A DNA stretch of 64,000 nt from Kosakonia sp. SMBL-WEM22 (GCF_014490785.1 NZ_CP051488.1:3472001-3536000); one strand, 5' to 3'; counted from the stretch's first letter, positions 53,666 through 62,334 are shown. The notes: generated from the sequence alone by a model not told the origin. A program made the numbers and translations.

Positions 53666-54664
53666 ATGGTTTACCTGGCGGACCCCGCACGTTATGAAAA
53701 AATGGCCTGGCAGCGCTGCGGCGAGAGCGGGCTCAAATTGCCTTTGGTGTCGCTTGGGCTGTGGCATAACTTTGGCGATGCGACACTGCTTGAGACCAGC
53801 CGACAGCTGCTGCGCCACGCTTTTGATCTCGGCATCACCCATTTCGACCTGGCGAACAACTACGGGCCACCACCCGGCTCGGCCGAAAGTAACTTTGGGC
53901 GCATTATGCGAGAGGATTTCCTCCCCTATCGCGATGAGCTGATTATCTCCAGCAAAGCCGGTTACACCATGTGGGATGGCCCGTATGGCGACTGGGGCTC
54001 GCGCAAATATCTGGTTGCCAGCCTCGATCAGAGTCTCAAGCGCATGGGCATTGAGTATGTCGATATTTTCTATCATCACCGCCCGGACCCGGAAACACCG
54101 CTGAAAGAGACGATGCGCGCGCTCGATCACCTGGTGCGCCAGGGCAAAGCGCTCTATGTCGGGCTGTCGAACTACCCGGCAGCGCAGGCGCGGGAAGCAA
54201 TCGAGATCCTTAACGATCTCGGCACCCCCTGTCTGATCCATCAACCGAAATACTCTCTCTTTGAACGCTGGGTAGAGAGCGAGTTGCTGGATCTGTTACA
54301 GGAGAAAGGGGTTGGTAGCATCGCGTTTTCACCGCTGGCAGGCGGGCAGTTGACCGACCGCTATCTGCAGGGCATTCCGGCGGATTCGCGCGCGGCGAGC
54401 GGCAGCCGCTTCCTTAACCCGGATCAGCTCACCGAGGAGAAGCTGGCGACGGTGCGGGCGCTCAATGCCGTGGCCGAGCGGCGCGGGCAGAAGCTGTCGC
54501 AGATGGCGCTGGCCTGGGTGCTACGTAACGAGAGAGTGACGTCAGTATTAATCGGTGCCAGCAAAACCAGCCAGCTTGACGATGCGGTGGGGATGCTGGC
54601 GAACCGGACGTTCAGTACGCAGGAGTGTGAAGAGATTGATGCCATTCTCGCCGGCACGCACTAA
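53666..54664 (+). CDS. Aldo-keto reductase, YghZ-like
   Basis: This 332-residue NADPH-dependent aldo-keto reductase of the YghZ/GpmR (AKR14) group has 'SLGLWHNFGD', 'HFDLANNYGPPPGSAESNFGRIM' (catalytic Asp and Tyr), Lys in 'ELIISSKAGYTMW', His in 'VDIFYHHRPDP', and the cofactor phosphate motif 'VTSVLIGASKTSQLDD'. YghZ reduces L-glyceraldehyde 3-phosphate and methylglyoxal. I chose the ATG at 53666 behind AGGAG because it gives the group's 'MVYLADPARYEKM' start. This gene replaces the yfeO position of E. coli between glk and ypeC, so it is an accessory insertion in core order. Confidence 0.92.
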   Translation: MVYLADPARYEKMAWQRCGESGLKLPLVSLGLWHNFGDATLLETSRQLLRHAFDLGITHFDLANNYGPPPGSAESNFGRIMREDFLPYRDELIISSKAGYTMWDGPYGDWGSRKYLVASLDQSLKRMGIEYVDIFYHHRPDPETPLKETMRALDHLVRQGKALYVGLSNYPAAQAREAIEILNDLGTPCLIHQPKYSLFERWVESELLDLLQEKGVGSIAFSPLAGGQLTDRYLQGIPADSRAASGSRFLNPDQLTEEKLATVRALNAVAERRGQKLSQMALAWVLRNERVTSVLIGASKTSQLDDAVGMLANRTFSTQECEEIDAILAGTH

Positions 54665-54788
54665 ACGAGCATTTTAGCAAAACGTGCTATTAACGGTGAT
54701 TTAGGAGTTCCGCCACTAATACGGGGTTTACGCGCCCCGTAATATTGCCGCCACAGGCCTCCCCGGCCCGATAGTGAAGGAGAAGAGT

Positions 54789-55148
54789 ATGTTCAGGTCA
54801 CTGATTCTGGCAGCAGTATTACTGGCTTTTGCGCCGCTGGCCGCCAATGCTGGCGAAATCACCCTGTTGCCGTCGGTTAAATTGCAGATCGGCGATCGCG
54901 ATAATTATGGTAACTACTGGGACGGTGGCCGCTGGCGCGACCGCGATTACTGGAACAGTAATTATGAGTGGCGCGATCACCGCTGGCATAAGCATGACCG
55001 CGGCTGGCATCGTGGCTGGGATAAACGTGGTTGGGATAAGCGTGACGCCTATGAGCGCGGATACCGCGAAGGCTGGAACGATCGTGACGACCGCCGTGGA
55101 CCGGGTCGCGGTCACGGACATGGACATGGACATGGACACCACCATTAA
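54789..55148 (+). CDS. ypeC: YpeC (DUF2502), secreted His-rich protein
   Basis: This 119-residue exported protein has signal peptide 'MFRSLILAAVLLAFAPLAANA' with cleavage at about 21. A region rich in Trp, Arg, Asp and His follows ('GDRDNYGNYWDGGRWRDRD', with 'GWDKRGWDKR' duplicated), and the tail is HGHGHGHGHHH. The E. coli YpeC tail is shorter. The last part of the gene is a run of CATGGA hexamers, which is prone to slippage. Metal binding is suggested by the His tail; in core order it lies beside mntH. The ATG at 54789 gives the known signal; a longer frame starts at 54774. Confidence 0.92.
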   Translation: MFRSLILAAVLLAFAPLAANAGEITLLPSVKLQIGDRDNYGNYWDGGRWRDRDYWNSNYEWRDHRWHKHDRGWHRGWDKRGWDKRDAYERGYREGWNDRDDRRGPGRGHGHGHGHGHHH

Positions 55149-55187
55149 TTGTGTTTCGCAGGCAGTTTGATTACCCGGTGAAACGTA

Positions 55188-55224
55188 AAGTGCCGGATGG
55201 CGGCTAACGCCTTATCCGGCCTAC
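55188..55224. repeat. REP element
   Basis: GTGCCGGATGGCGGCTAACG (55189 on) followed by CCTTATCCGGCCTACG is a standard REP palindrome with arms around GCCGGAT / ATCCGGC. It stands 40 bases after ypeC and may stabilise its mRNA end. Confidence 0.85.
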
Positions 55225-55247
55225 GCGATCCAGAATCGATTAACCTT

Positions 55248-55545
55248 TGTAGGCCTGATAAGCGCAGCGCCATCGAGCATTCAAACCGCTGACAACATGT
55301 AGGCCCGATAAGCATAGCGCCATGAGCATTCAGCCGCAGATACTATGTAGGCCTGATAAGCATAGCGCCATCGGGCATTCAAACCGCAGATACTATGTAG
55401 GCCCGATAAGCGCAGCGCCATCGGGCATTCAAACCGCTGATGACATGTAGGCCCGATAAGCATAGCGCCATCGGGCATTCAAACCGCAGATACTATGTAG
55501 GCCTGATAAGCATAGCGCCATCGGGCATTCAAACCGCAGAAAAGA
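55248..55545. repeat. Six-copy tandem REP array, 50-base period
   Basis: Six head-to-tail units begin with TGTAGGCC at 55248, 55298, 55346, 55396, 55446 and 55496. Each unit holds 'GGCC(T/C)GATAAGC' and 'AGCGCCATCGGGC', the two arms of a REP palindrome, and a variable linker ending in AAACCGC(A/T)GA. A degenerate seventh copy at about 55546-55579 runs into the mntH stop. It differs from a CRISPR in that whole units, not unique spacers, repeat. It fills the gap between ypeC and mntH. Confidence 0.9.
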
Positions 55546-55579
55546 TACGTAGACCCGATACGCCCACCTTTATCGGGCG

Positions 55580-56830
55580 TTATTTACCCATTAATTCGGC
55601 AAGCGTTCCCACCAGCAGCCAGCCGTTCAGGCACACCACCAGTGCAACAATTACCCAGCCTGTACGTCTTATCAACGCGGTGTTTACCAGCTCGCCCATC
55701 AGTTTCGCATTACTGGTAAACACCAGCAGCGGCACCAGCGCCAGCGCAATCCCAAAGCTCAGCAGCACCTGGCTCATCACCAGGATCCGCGTCGGATCCA
55801 GCCCCAGCCAGATCACAATAAACGACGGCATCATGGTAATGGTACGGCGCACCCACAGCGGAATGTGGAAACGGACAAACCCCTGCATCACCACCTGGCC
55901 GGCCAGCGTACCGACAACCGTGGAAGAGAGACCCGCAGCTACCAGGCTCAGGCCAAAAATGGTCGCCGCAGCATGGCTTAGCAGCGGCTCCAGCGTCAAA
56001 TAGGCCTGATCGAGATCGGCCACGCCGGTGTGTCCATTAAAGTGAAATGCCGCCGCGGCGGTTGCCATCATCGCCAGGTTAACAAACCCGGCAATCGTCA
56101 TCGCCAGCCCGACATCCCATTTGGTAGCGGAGTAGCGCTCGCGGCGCGTACCGTCGTGCAGGTTTTGCGTCAGCGAAGAGTGCAGATAAATCACGTGCGG
56201 CATAATAGTCGCGCCCAGCACCCCGGCGGCAAGGAACACCGCATCGGTTCCAGAAAGTGTAGGAATAACAATCCCTTTCGCCAGCGCTGCCAGCTTCGGC
56301 TGCGAGAAAATCAGCTCGACGATATAGGCTGCCGCAACAAACAGCAGCAGGCCACCAATCACCTTTTCCAGCGGCTTCTGCCCGCGTTTTTGCAGCATCA
56401 GGATCAGGAAGGTGGCGACGCCGGTCAGCACCGCGCCCTGCATCAGCGACACGCCGAGGATCAGCTTGAAGCCAATCGCCGCGCCGATAAACTCCGCGAG
56501 ATCCGTTGCCATGGCGATAATTTCCGCCTGCACCCAGTAAAACCAGACCAGCGGGCGCGGATAGTGGTCGCGGATCTGCTCCGCAAGGTTTTTGCCGGTC
56601 GCAATGCCGAGCTTGGCGGAAAGCAGCTGGATCAGCATCGCCATCAGGTTTGCCCATACAACAACCCACAGCAGCTGGTAGCCGAACGTCGCGCCAGCCT
56701 GAATATTGGTGGCAAAGTTGCCTGGATCGATGTAACCAATGGCGGCAATAAATGCAGGCCCCATCAGCGCAAACCGGAGTTTGCGCGCTGCCCGTCCGTT
56801 ATTACTGCTCTCCACGCGACTACTGCTCAT
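55580..56830 (-). CDS. mntH: Manganese/proton symporter MntH (NRAMP)
   Basis: This 416-residue NRAMP transporter brings in Mn2+ (and Fe2+) with protons. Metal-binding motifs are 'AAIGYIDPGNFATNIQAG' (DPGN, first helix) and 'LGATIMPHVIYLHSS' (MPH, sixth helix); 11 membrane helices fit. It is the same as E. coli MntH in length (412) and order, next to nupC. The upstream 230 bases contain an MntR dyad and a Fur site, described separately. Inner membrane. Confidence 0.97.
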   Translation of the reverse strand: MSSSRVESSNNGRAARKLRFALMGPAFIAAIGYIDPGNFATNIQAGATFGYQLLWVVVWANLMAMLIQLLSAKLGIATGKNLAEQIRDHYPRPLVWFYWVQAEIIAMATDLAEFIGAAIGFKLILGVSLMQGAVLTGVATFLILMLQKRGQKPLEKVIGGLLLFVAAAYIVELIFSQPKLAALAKGIVIPTLSGTDAVFLAAGVLGATIMPHVIYLHSSLTQNLHDGTRRERYSATKWDVGLAMTIAGFVNLAMMATAAAAFHFNGHTGVADLDQAYLTLEPLLSHAAATIFGLSLVAAGLSSTVVGTLAGQVVMQGFVRFHIPLWVRRTITMMPSFIVIWLGLDPTRILVMSQVLLSFGIALALVPLLVFTSNAKLMGELVNTALIRRTGWVIVALVVCLNGWLLVGTLAELMGK

Positions 56831-56841
56831 TTATTGCCCCT

Positions 56842-56863
56842 AAATATAGCCTTTGCTATGTTT
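56842..56863. promoter_or_regulatory. MntR operator of mntH
   Basis: AAATATAGC (56842-56850), CTTT, GCTATGTTT (56855-56863) matches the E. coli MntR site, AACATAGC-N-GCTATGTT on the opposite strand, at nearly all arm positions. It lies 12-33 bases before the mntH start. MntR with Mn2+ would repress here. Confidence 0.85.
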
Positions 56864-56877
56864 GATGCTACCAAAAT

Positions 56878-56896
56878 GAGAATGATTATCAAGATC
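56878..56896. promoter_or_regulatory. Fur box of mntH
   Basis: GAGAATGATTATCAAGATC matches the 19-bp Fur consensus GATAATGATTATCATTATC at 16 positions. It lies just upstream of the MntR site, as in E. coli, so iron also represses mntH. Confidence 0.8.
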
Positions 56897-57072
56897 ATTA
56901 AGATGGGTTTACTTGATTTCTCTGATAGCCTGAAACAATAGAAGGGTTGAATGCCAAGGATGGTGACGGCGGCGACAACATTTATCGCAGCGTTATGTTA
57001 TGAGTCTAGCAGCGTGACGCAACTTTTCACGGCCTTTATTAACATACCTGAATTGTATGTTTGATCACTAAT

Positions 57073-57088
57073 TTTGAGTCTGGTCACA
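57073..57088. promoter_or_regulatory. CRP site of nupC
   Basis: TTTGA-N6-TCACA matches the CRP half-sites TGTGA-N6-TCACA at 9 of 10. It stands about 100 bases before nupC, in the position expected for class I/II activation together with CytR. Confidence 0.65.
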
Positions 57089-57183
57089 GGACATTAATAT
57101 AGTGTGCCTTTGATCTCGTTTTCTTTTGTCTTGTTACATAGAATGTGCACGAAATTCCTACCCGTCTCATATTTGGAGCAAAT

Positions 57184-58371
57184 ATGTCCCGCGTTCTGCA
57201 CTTTGTCCTGGCGCTTGCTGTTGTGGCGCTGCTTGCCTTGCTCGTGAGCAGCGATCGCAAAAAGATCCGCATTCGCTTTGTTATTCAACTGCTGGTGATT
57301 GAAGTTGTACTGGCCTGGTTCTTCCTCAACTCTGATGTTGGCCTCGGCTTCGTAAAAGGCTTCTCCGAGATGTTTGAAAAACTGCTCGGCTTTGCCAACG
57401 AAGGCACCAACTTCGTCTTCGGCAAAATGAATGATGAAGGCCTGGCCTTCTTCTTCCTGAAAGTGCTCTGCCCGATTGTCTTTATCTCTGCGCTGATTGG
57501 TATTTTGCAGCACATTCGCGTCCTGCCGATTGTGATTCGCGCCATCGGTACAGTGCTGTCGAAAGTGAACGGCATGGGTAAACTGGAATCGTTTAACGCG
57601 GTCAGCTCCCTGATTCTGGGTCAATCCGAGAACTTTATCGCTTATAAAGATATCCTCGGCAAAATGTCGCGCAACCGCATGTACACGATGGCCGCTACCG
57701 CAATGTCGACGGTTTCGATGTCAATTGTGGGTGCCTACATGACCATGCTGCAGCCGAAATATGTCGTCGCGGCACTGGTGCTCAACATGTTCAGTACCTT
57801 TATCGTGCTCTCGCTGCTCAACCCGTACCGCGTGGATGAGAGCGAAGAGAACCTGCAGATGGCGAAACTGCACGAAGGCCAGAGCTTCTTCGAGATGCTG
57901 GGTGAATACATTCTGGCAGGTTTCAAAGTAGCAATTATCGTTGCGGCGATGCTGATTGGCTTTATTGCTCTGATTTCTGGCCTGAATGCCCTCTTCGCTG
58001 CGGTGCTGGGTATCTCCTTCCAGGGCATTCTGGGGTACATCTTCTACCCGGTTGCCTGGGTGCTGGGCGTACCGGCCCATGAAGCGTTGCAGGTGGCGAG
58101 TATTATGGCGACCAAACTGGTCTCCAATGAATTCGTAGCGATGATGGATCTGCAGAAAATTGCTTCCACCCTCTCTCCGCGTTCGGAAGGCATTCTCTCG
58201 GTCTTCCTGGTCTCCTTCGCCAACTTCTCCTCCATCGGTATTATCGCAGGCGCGATCAAAGGCCTGAATGAAGAGCAGGGCAACGTGGTTTCCCGCTTTG
58301 GTCTGAAGCTGGTTTACGGCTCGACGCTGGTGAGCGTACTCTCTGCGGCGATCGCGGCGCTGGTTATCTGA
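57184..58371 (+). CDS. nupC: Nucleoside/proton symporter NupC
   Basis: This 395-residue concentrative nucleoside transporter brings in pyrimidine nucleosides and adenosine. Signature regions are 'GQSENFIAYKDILGKMSRNRMYTMAATAMSTVSMSIVGAYM' and 'ATKLVSNEFVAMMDLQKI'. It is close to E. coli NupC (400 residues) throughout but lacks about five residues near position 280 (E. coli FATVTGWFGYSISFQ, here FAAVLGISFQ). I chose the ATG at 57184 for the conserved 'M-RVLHFVLALAVVA' start. Inner membrane; regulated by CRP/CytR by family knowledge. Confidence 0.96.
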   Translation: MSRVLHFVLALAVVALLALLVSSDRKKIRIRFVIQLLVIEVVLAWFFLNSDVGLGFVKGFSEMFEKLLGFANEGTNFVFGKMNDEGLAFFFLKVLCPIVFISALIGILQHIRVLPIVIRAIGTVLSKVNGMGKLESFNAVSSLILGQSENFIAYKDILGKMSRNRMYTMAATAMSTVSMSIVGAYMTMLQPKYVVAALVLNMFSTFIVLSLLNPYRVDESEENLQMAKLHEGQSFFEMLGEYILAGFKVAIIVAAMLIGFIALISGLNALFAAVLGISFQGILGYIFYPVAWVLGVPAHEALQVASIMATKLVSNEFVAMMDLQKIASTLSPRSEGILSVFLVSFANFSSIGIIAGAIKGLNEEQGNVVSRFGLKLVYGSTLVSVLSAAIAALVI

Positions 58372-58389
58372 TTAGAACGTGTTTTACGA

Positions 58390-58415
58390 AAAACCGGGGA
58401 CTGCCCCGGTTTTTT
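58390..58415. terminator. Terminator between nupC and pdeA
   Basis: AAAACCGGGG (58390-58399), ACTG, CCCCGGTTTTTT: a 10-bp stem with a T-run, 19 bases after nupC. It overlaps the pdeA stop at 58414 on the other strand, and the A-run before the stem could serve that gene too. Confidence 0.9.
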
Positions 58416-60585
58416 ATGCCAGCGGCTGGGGCTTGCCGAGCAGATAGCCCTGCAGGTAGTCAACGCCCGCGTTCAGCAGCAGCTCGCGCTGAGCCTCATT
58501 TTCTACATACTCCGCTACCACCGTCAGACCTTTCGCTTTCGCAAGAGAGCATATCGCTTTCACGATCATTGCATCTTGCGGGTCAGTGAGAATATCGCGC
58601 ACAAAACAGCCGTCGATCTTGATGATATCCGCCTTGATGCGCTTTAAACGCTCAAAATTAGCGTAGCCGGTGCCAAAGTCATCAATGGCGATCTTAAACC
58701 CCGCTTCGCGCAAGCACGTGATATTACGCACGCTTACTTCCGAGTGGGAGAAGGCCTGCTCTTCGGTAATTTCGATAATCACTGCCTGCGCGGCGATGCC
58801 GTAACGCGCGAAGAGTGCAAGAAACTGTTTGGCGAAAGATTGCTGCATCAGGGTCAGCGGCATCAGATTAAGGGAAAAGCGCGCCTTTTCAGCAGGCTGT
58901 GGATGCGCCTGCATCCATTTCAGCAGCGTTTCGACGATCTGCATATCAAAGCGCGTACCGAGATCAAACTGGGAAATCACCGGAATAAACTGGTCAGGCG
59001 TAAGTAACTGGTCATCGCTTACCAGCCTGGCAAGTATTTCGTGGTAGCCCTCGCCATTGGCATCAACGATAGGCTGGGCATAGAGCGTAATTCCGCCCTC
59101 TTCCAGCGCCCGTTTTACCCTCTCCAGTTGCAGTACGCGCTCAGTGGTCTGCACATTGACCTCCGCCAGGCTGTTAGTGAGTGCCAGCACGCGATTTTCG
59201 CTATCTGTCTGCTCAGACAGCCAGCTCAGCTGGTCGAGCGTCTGATGCAGCGCTTCTCTGCTGCCCTGCAGTTCGCCCCAGGAGGCACCAAACTCAATCT
59301 CCAGCGCATTTTTATTCCAGCAAATACGCTGGCTGTTAAGCACGTCCAGCATTGAGTGCAAACGCGCCAGGGTTTCCGGCCCATTGAGCAGCAGCAGTAA
59401 TTCACTGCCGGGCAGCTGAAAGAAGCGCTCTCCGTCATGCAGCAAGGGCTGTAACGCCCGGGTGATGCTGCGCTTAACATGCACGCGCATCATCATGCCG
59501 AAGTGGCGGCTAAGGAAGTCGAGGTTTTTCATATGCAGGCAGCAGACGATACTGCCAGGCTGGCGTCCCACTTCCCTTTCCAGCGCACGCAAATTAGGCA
59601 AACCGGTCAGCGGATCGCTCATTGCCTGCGCCTGCCATCGCCGCTTTAGCCACAGGCTACGGCTGAAGACGCGGATGTTGTAAAGCAGGCAGACGGTGAA
59701 ACAGATCAGTACCGACATGACAAACGCCAGCGAGTAATCCGCGCGTACGCCATGAAAAAAGTTGTCGTTATAAGCCAGTAGCAGAAAAGCCGATGCGGCC
59801 CAGCTGAGTGTCAGAAAAGAGGGGGCGAGACGACTGCAACCAAAGTTGAAAATAATAAAGATCACCGGTACCAGATAACCGGCAATAACATCTGACTTAT
59901 AAGGTGTGCATAACAGCGCCACAATGGCAATGAGTGTCGTCAGCCAGCCCAACGTAAATAAACGCTTTCTTTTGCTAAAACAGGGAACAACGCTACGACG
60001 CCACCATACGATCGCATAGCGCGAATTGAGGATCATGCGCATCGGATAATAAACAATCATGGTGAAAATCAACGCCGCGCATATCAAACTCTGAATATCA
60101 ATTATTGAGAATATTAACGAACCGCTGCCGAAGTAATTGGAGAGATAGACCGGATAATTAAGCCAGGCACCGGCAACATACATCGATATTTTTATCCCGA
60201 TGGGTGCAATAAATCCCATCCATAAAATCCGCACCCCCATATTTTTATTGGGAATGCCGTGACGCCAGCGCGAACCAAGCTGACAGCGGACGACGGCGCA
60301 CACCAGCAAAACGGCAAACAACTGGCAAAAGAGCAGCACTGCCGATTCGTCGAAAGGCAGATGAAAGAAGGTTTCATTAATGATGGCGGAGCCGACAATC
60401 AGCGGCACAATGGCGTGCCGACCAAATAACAGGAGGAGCGCAAGTATAACGCTTAACGGTAGCCAGGCGAGATAAACAGTGCCGCCATCAACGACCGTTT
60501 TTGGCGAAATATAACGGGCAACAGGAATGGCCACCAGGCACATCATTAACGCCAGCAGAAACGGCTTCACGTAACCGGATTTCAT
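58414..60585 (-). CDS. pdeA: Cyclic-di-GMP phosphodiesterase PdeA (YfeA)
   Basis: This 723-residue inner-membrane protein has eight or nine helices in residues about 1-310 (MASE-type sensor). A degenerate GGDEF domain (about 330-460; 'DPLTGLPNLRALERE', with LPGSEL in place of GGDEF) cannot make c-di-GMP. The EAL domain (about 475-720) has 'YHEILARLVSDD' (EIL for EAL), 'ITEEQAFSH', 'IDDFGTGYANFERLKRIKADIIKID' and 'YLQGYLLGKPQP', the key metal and catalytic residues. Full-length relative to E. coli YfeA (729) and in the same place. Lowers c-di-GMP; the signal is unknown. Confidence 0.92.
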   Translation of the reverse strand: MKSGYVKPFLLALMMCLVAIPVARYISPKTVVDGGTVYLAWLPLSVILALLLLFGRHAIVPLIVGSAIINETFFHLPFDESAVLLFCQLFAVLLVCAVVRCQLGSRWRHGIPNKNMGVRILWMGFIAPIGIKISMYVAGAWLNYPVYLSNYFGSGSLIFSIIDIQSLICAALIFTMIVYYPMRMILNSRYAIVWWRRSVVPCFSKRKRLFTLGWLTTLIAIVALLCTPYKSDVIAGYLVPVIFIIFNFGCSRLAPSFLTLSWAASAFLLLAYNDNFFHGVRADYSLAFVMSVLICFTVCLLYNIRVFSRSLWLKRRWQAQAMSDPLTGLPNLRALEREVGRQPGSIVCCLHMKNLDFLSRHFGMMMRVHVKRSITRALQPLLHDGERFFQLPGSELLLLLNGPETLARLHSMLDVLNSQRICWNKNALEIEFGASWGELQGSREALHQTLDQLSWLSEQTDSENRVLALTNSLAEVNVQTTERVLQLERVKRALEEGGITLYAQPIVDANGEGYHEILARLVSDDQLLTPDQFIPVISQFDLGTRFDMQIVETLLKWMQAHPQPAEKARFSLNLMPLTLMQQSFAKQFLALFARYGIAAQAVIIEITEEQAFSHSEVSVRNITCLREAGFKIAIDDFGTGYANFERLKRIKADIIKIDGCFVRDILTDPQDAMIVKAICSLAKAKGLTVVAEYVENEAQRELLLNAGVDYLQGYLLGKPQPLA

Positions 60586-60724
60586 AAAATAATGTCGGCT
60601 CTGGTGGTTAAAAAATAATTACCATGAATAATAGGTTTATTAAAAGAGCGAAGCAAGCAAGGGAAATGGACAAGAAAATGGCGGAGGTGCGCCTTTATCA
60701 GGCAACGGCTTAGAACCCTTTAAA

Positions 60725-60752
60725 CAAAAAACCCCCGCGTAAATGCGAGGGT
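60725..60752 (-). terminator. Terminator after the tRNA-Ala pair
   Basis: On the minus strand ACCCTCGCA, TTTA, CGCGGGGGT pair with one wobble and one mismatch and run into TTTTTTGTTT. It lies 8 bases past the second tRNA, in the direction of tRNA transcription. Confidence 0.85.
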
Positions 60753-60760
60753 TTAAATTT

Positions 60761-60836
<76 letters not shown>

Positions 60837-60877
60837 ACAATGTCTCTTTACGCACCAGTTCCGTTGGGTTCGGAATT

Positions 60878-60953
<76 letters not shown>

Positions 60954-61188
60954 ATCGCGTAAAGCGTGTCGTGTTGACGGGCGGCATAATATGAATTCCC
61001 TGGTCGGGTGTCAACGGCAAAATCACCGCACTTTTACCAACCGCTGAAAAAGCATGCAATTGAATCCCCTTGCGAAGCGCCTCGCAGCCAGCAGTTAAAC
61101 CTGTCACATTTTCTTCTAAAATGGTGCTATAACATAAACCACTAATTACCCTTACTACTCACCGGGAAATTACATGCTCAAGGAACGA

Positions 61189-61533
61189 ATGACGCCGGAA
61201 GAGCTGGCCACGCTTACCGGATATAGCCGGCAAACTATCAATAAATGGGTGCGTAAAGAGGGGTGGATTACCTCGCCGAAACCTGGCGTTCAGGGAGGAA
61301 AAGCCCGCCTGGTTCATGTTAACGAACAGGTTCGCGCCTTTATCCGCAGCGCGCAGCGCAATGAATTCTCCCCCTCTAACGACCTATCCAGCGGCGACGC
61401 CTCGCTGGAAGCACTCTTGATCAGACTCGCAAAAGAGATGACCGATGCCGAGCGCACCCAGCTCTCTTCAATGCTTTTACGCGACGGCATTACCGGCCTG
61501 TTGCAACGTTTAGGGATCCGCGACCAGAAATAA
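61189..61533 (+). CDS. yfeC: YfeC, DUF1323 DNA-binding protein
   Basis: This 114-residue protein opens with 'MTPEELATLTGYSRQTINKWVRKEGWITSPKPGVQGGKARLVHVNEQVRAF', a helix-turn-helix of the DUF1323 family. Its C-terminal helical part ends in 'LLQRLGIRDQK'. I chose the ATG at 61189 over 61174 because AAGGAACGA stands before it and it gives the E. coli YfeC length (114). It is paralogous to yfeD, which follows one base after the stop. E. coli YfeC is a small regulator of poorly known targets. Confidence 0.9.
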   Translation: MTPEELATLTGYSRQTINKWVRKEGWITSPKPGVQGGKARLVHVNEQVRAFIRSAQRNEFSPSNDLSSGDASLEALLIRLAKEMTDAERTQLSSMLLRDGITGLLQRLGIRDQK

Positions 61534-61534
61534 G

Positions 61535-61927
61535 ATGAACACATTACCAAGCAAAATGACCACCGCTGAGTTAGCAAACCGTCTCGGCGTCACACGACAG
61601 ACCATCAACCGCTGGGTCAAACGTCATAAGTGGAAAACAGAGAGTCTCCCCGGCGTAAAAGGGGGCCGCGCCCGCTACGTATTGATAACGGATAAAGTAC
61701 TGAGCCTGGTGATGGAGTTGCCCGCTATGCGCCACAGCGGCTTTAACAACTCGCTCGCCGAATCGCCGACGCCCTATCTCGCTGCGTCAGGCTCAATGCA
61801 AAATATCATCAACACGTTACAGATGCTGACTTCTGAGGAACTGCAGCAGCTTGAAGTGCTGCTGGCGCGCGAAGGGTTGAGCACCTTTTGCAGCCGCTTA
61901 GGCATTAAGCAGACGGTGCAAGAGTAA
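61535..61927 (+). CDS. yfeD: YfeD, DUF1323 DNA-binding protein
   Basis: This 130-residue paralogue of yfeC has 'MTTAELANRLGVTRQTINRWVKRHKWKTESLPGVKGGRARYVLI' as helix-turn-helix and a C-terminal helical region ending 'LSTFCSRLGIKQTVQE'. The shared GVxGGxAR motif and spacing show tandem duplication. It starts one base after the yfeC stop, so translation is coupled. Followed by a strong terminator. The E. coli length is the same (130). Confidence 0.9.
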   Translation: MNTLPSKMTTAELANRLGVTRQTINRWVKRHKWKTESLPGVKGGRARYVLITDKVLSLVMELPAMRHSGFNNSLAESPTPYLAASGSMQNIINTLQMLTSEELQQLEVLLAREGLSTFCSRLGIKQTVQE

Positions 61928-61928
61928 G

Positions 61929-61951
61929 AAACCGGCATGATGCCGGTTTTT
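61929..61951. terminator. Terminator after yfeD
   Basis: AAACCGGCA (61929-61937), TGA, TGCCGGTTTTT is a perfect stem with T-run two bases past the yfeD stop. The A-rich left arm lets it also end ramA (stop at 61956) on the other strand. Confidence 0.9.
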
Positions 61952-61955
61952 ACTG

Positions 61956-62297
61956 TTAATGGGTGTGCTGATGGTTTTCACGCCGGTAGGCTCCCGGCGG
62001 CTGGTTGAAGGTGCGGGTAAAGATCCGCGTGAACGTTTGCTGCGAATCGAAGCCATATTTCAGGCAGATATCGTAAACCTTCTGATCGGTGTTACGTAAA
62101 TCCTGCGCGGCGCGCGCGAGTTTACGCTCGCGAATATAGCGCCCAAGGCTCTCTCCTTTGTACTGCAAAAAGAGCCGTTGCAGATGCCACTTGGAGTAGC
62201 CTGCGTGCGCGGCAATCTCATCAATACGCAAGGGTTGATGAAGATTGTCGTCGATCCACTCGACGATAGTGTCGATAACCTGAGCGGAAATAGTCAT
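61956..62297 (-). CDS. ramA: RamA, AraC-family multidrug-resistance activator
   Basis: This 113-residue protein is made of two helix-turn-helix motifs only, like MarA and SoxS. It starts 'MTISAQVIDTIVEWIDDNLHQPLRIDEIAAHAGYSKWHLQRLFLQYKGESLGRYIRERKL' and continues 'VYDICLKYGFDSQQTFTRIFTRTFNQPPGAYRREN', matching RamA of Klebsiella, Enterobacter and Salmonella almost throughout. It activates acrAB-tolC, micF-type and other marbox genes. I chose the ATG at 62297 as the conserved start. It lies 37 bases after romA and is regulated through RamR. Confidence 0.95.
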   Translation of the reverse strand: MTISAQVIDTIVEWIDDNLHQPLRIDEIAAHAGYSKWHLQRLFLQYKGESLGRYIRERKLARAAQDLRNTDQKVYDICLKYGFDSQQTFTRIFTRTFNQPPGAYRRENHQHTH

Positions 62298-62334
62298 GCT
62301 GCGATCCCCCCTGCACTTCAATTAATTAAACGGT

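Noticed and set aside
54720..54741. TACGGGG/CCCCGTA hairpin after the aldo-keto reductase as terminator
   Set aside because: A good stem but with no T-run on either side; may be structural or a weak terminator, not called.
55248..55545. Possible CRISPR array
   Set aside because: The 50-base units repeat throughout including linkers, contain REP palindromes, and there are no unique spacers or cas genes.
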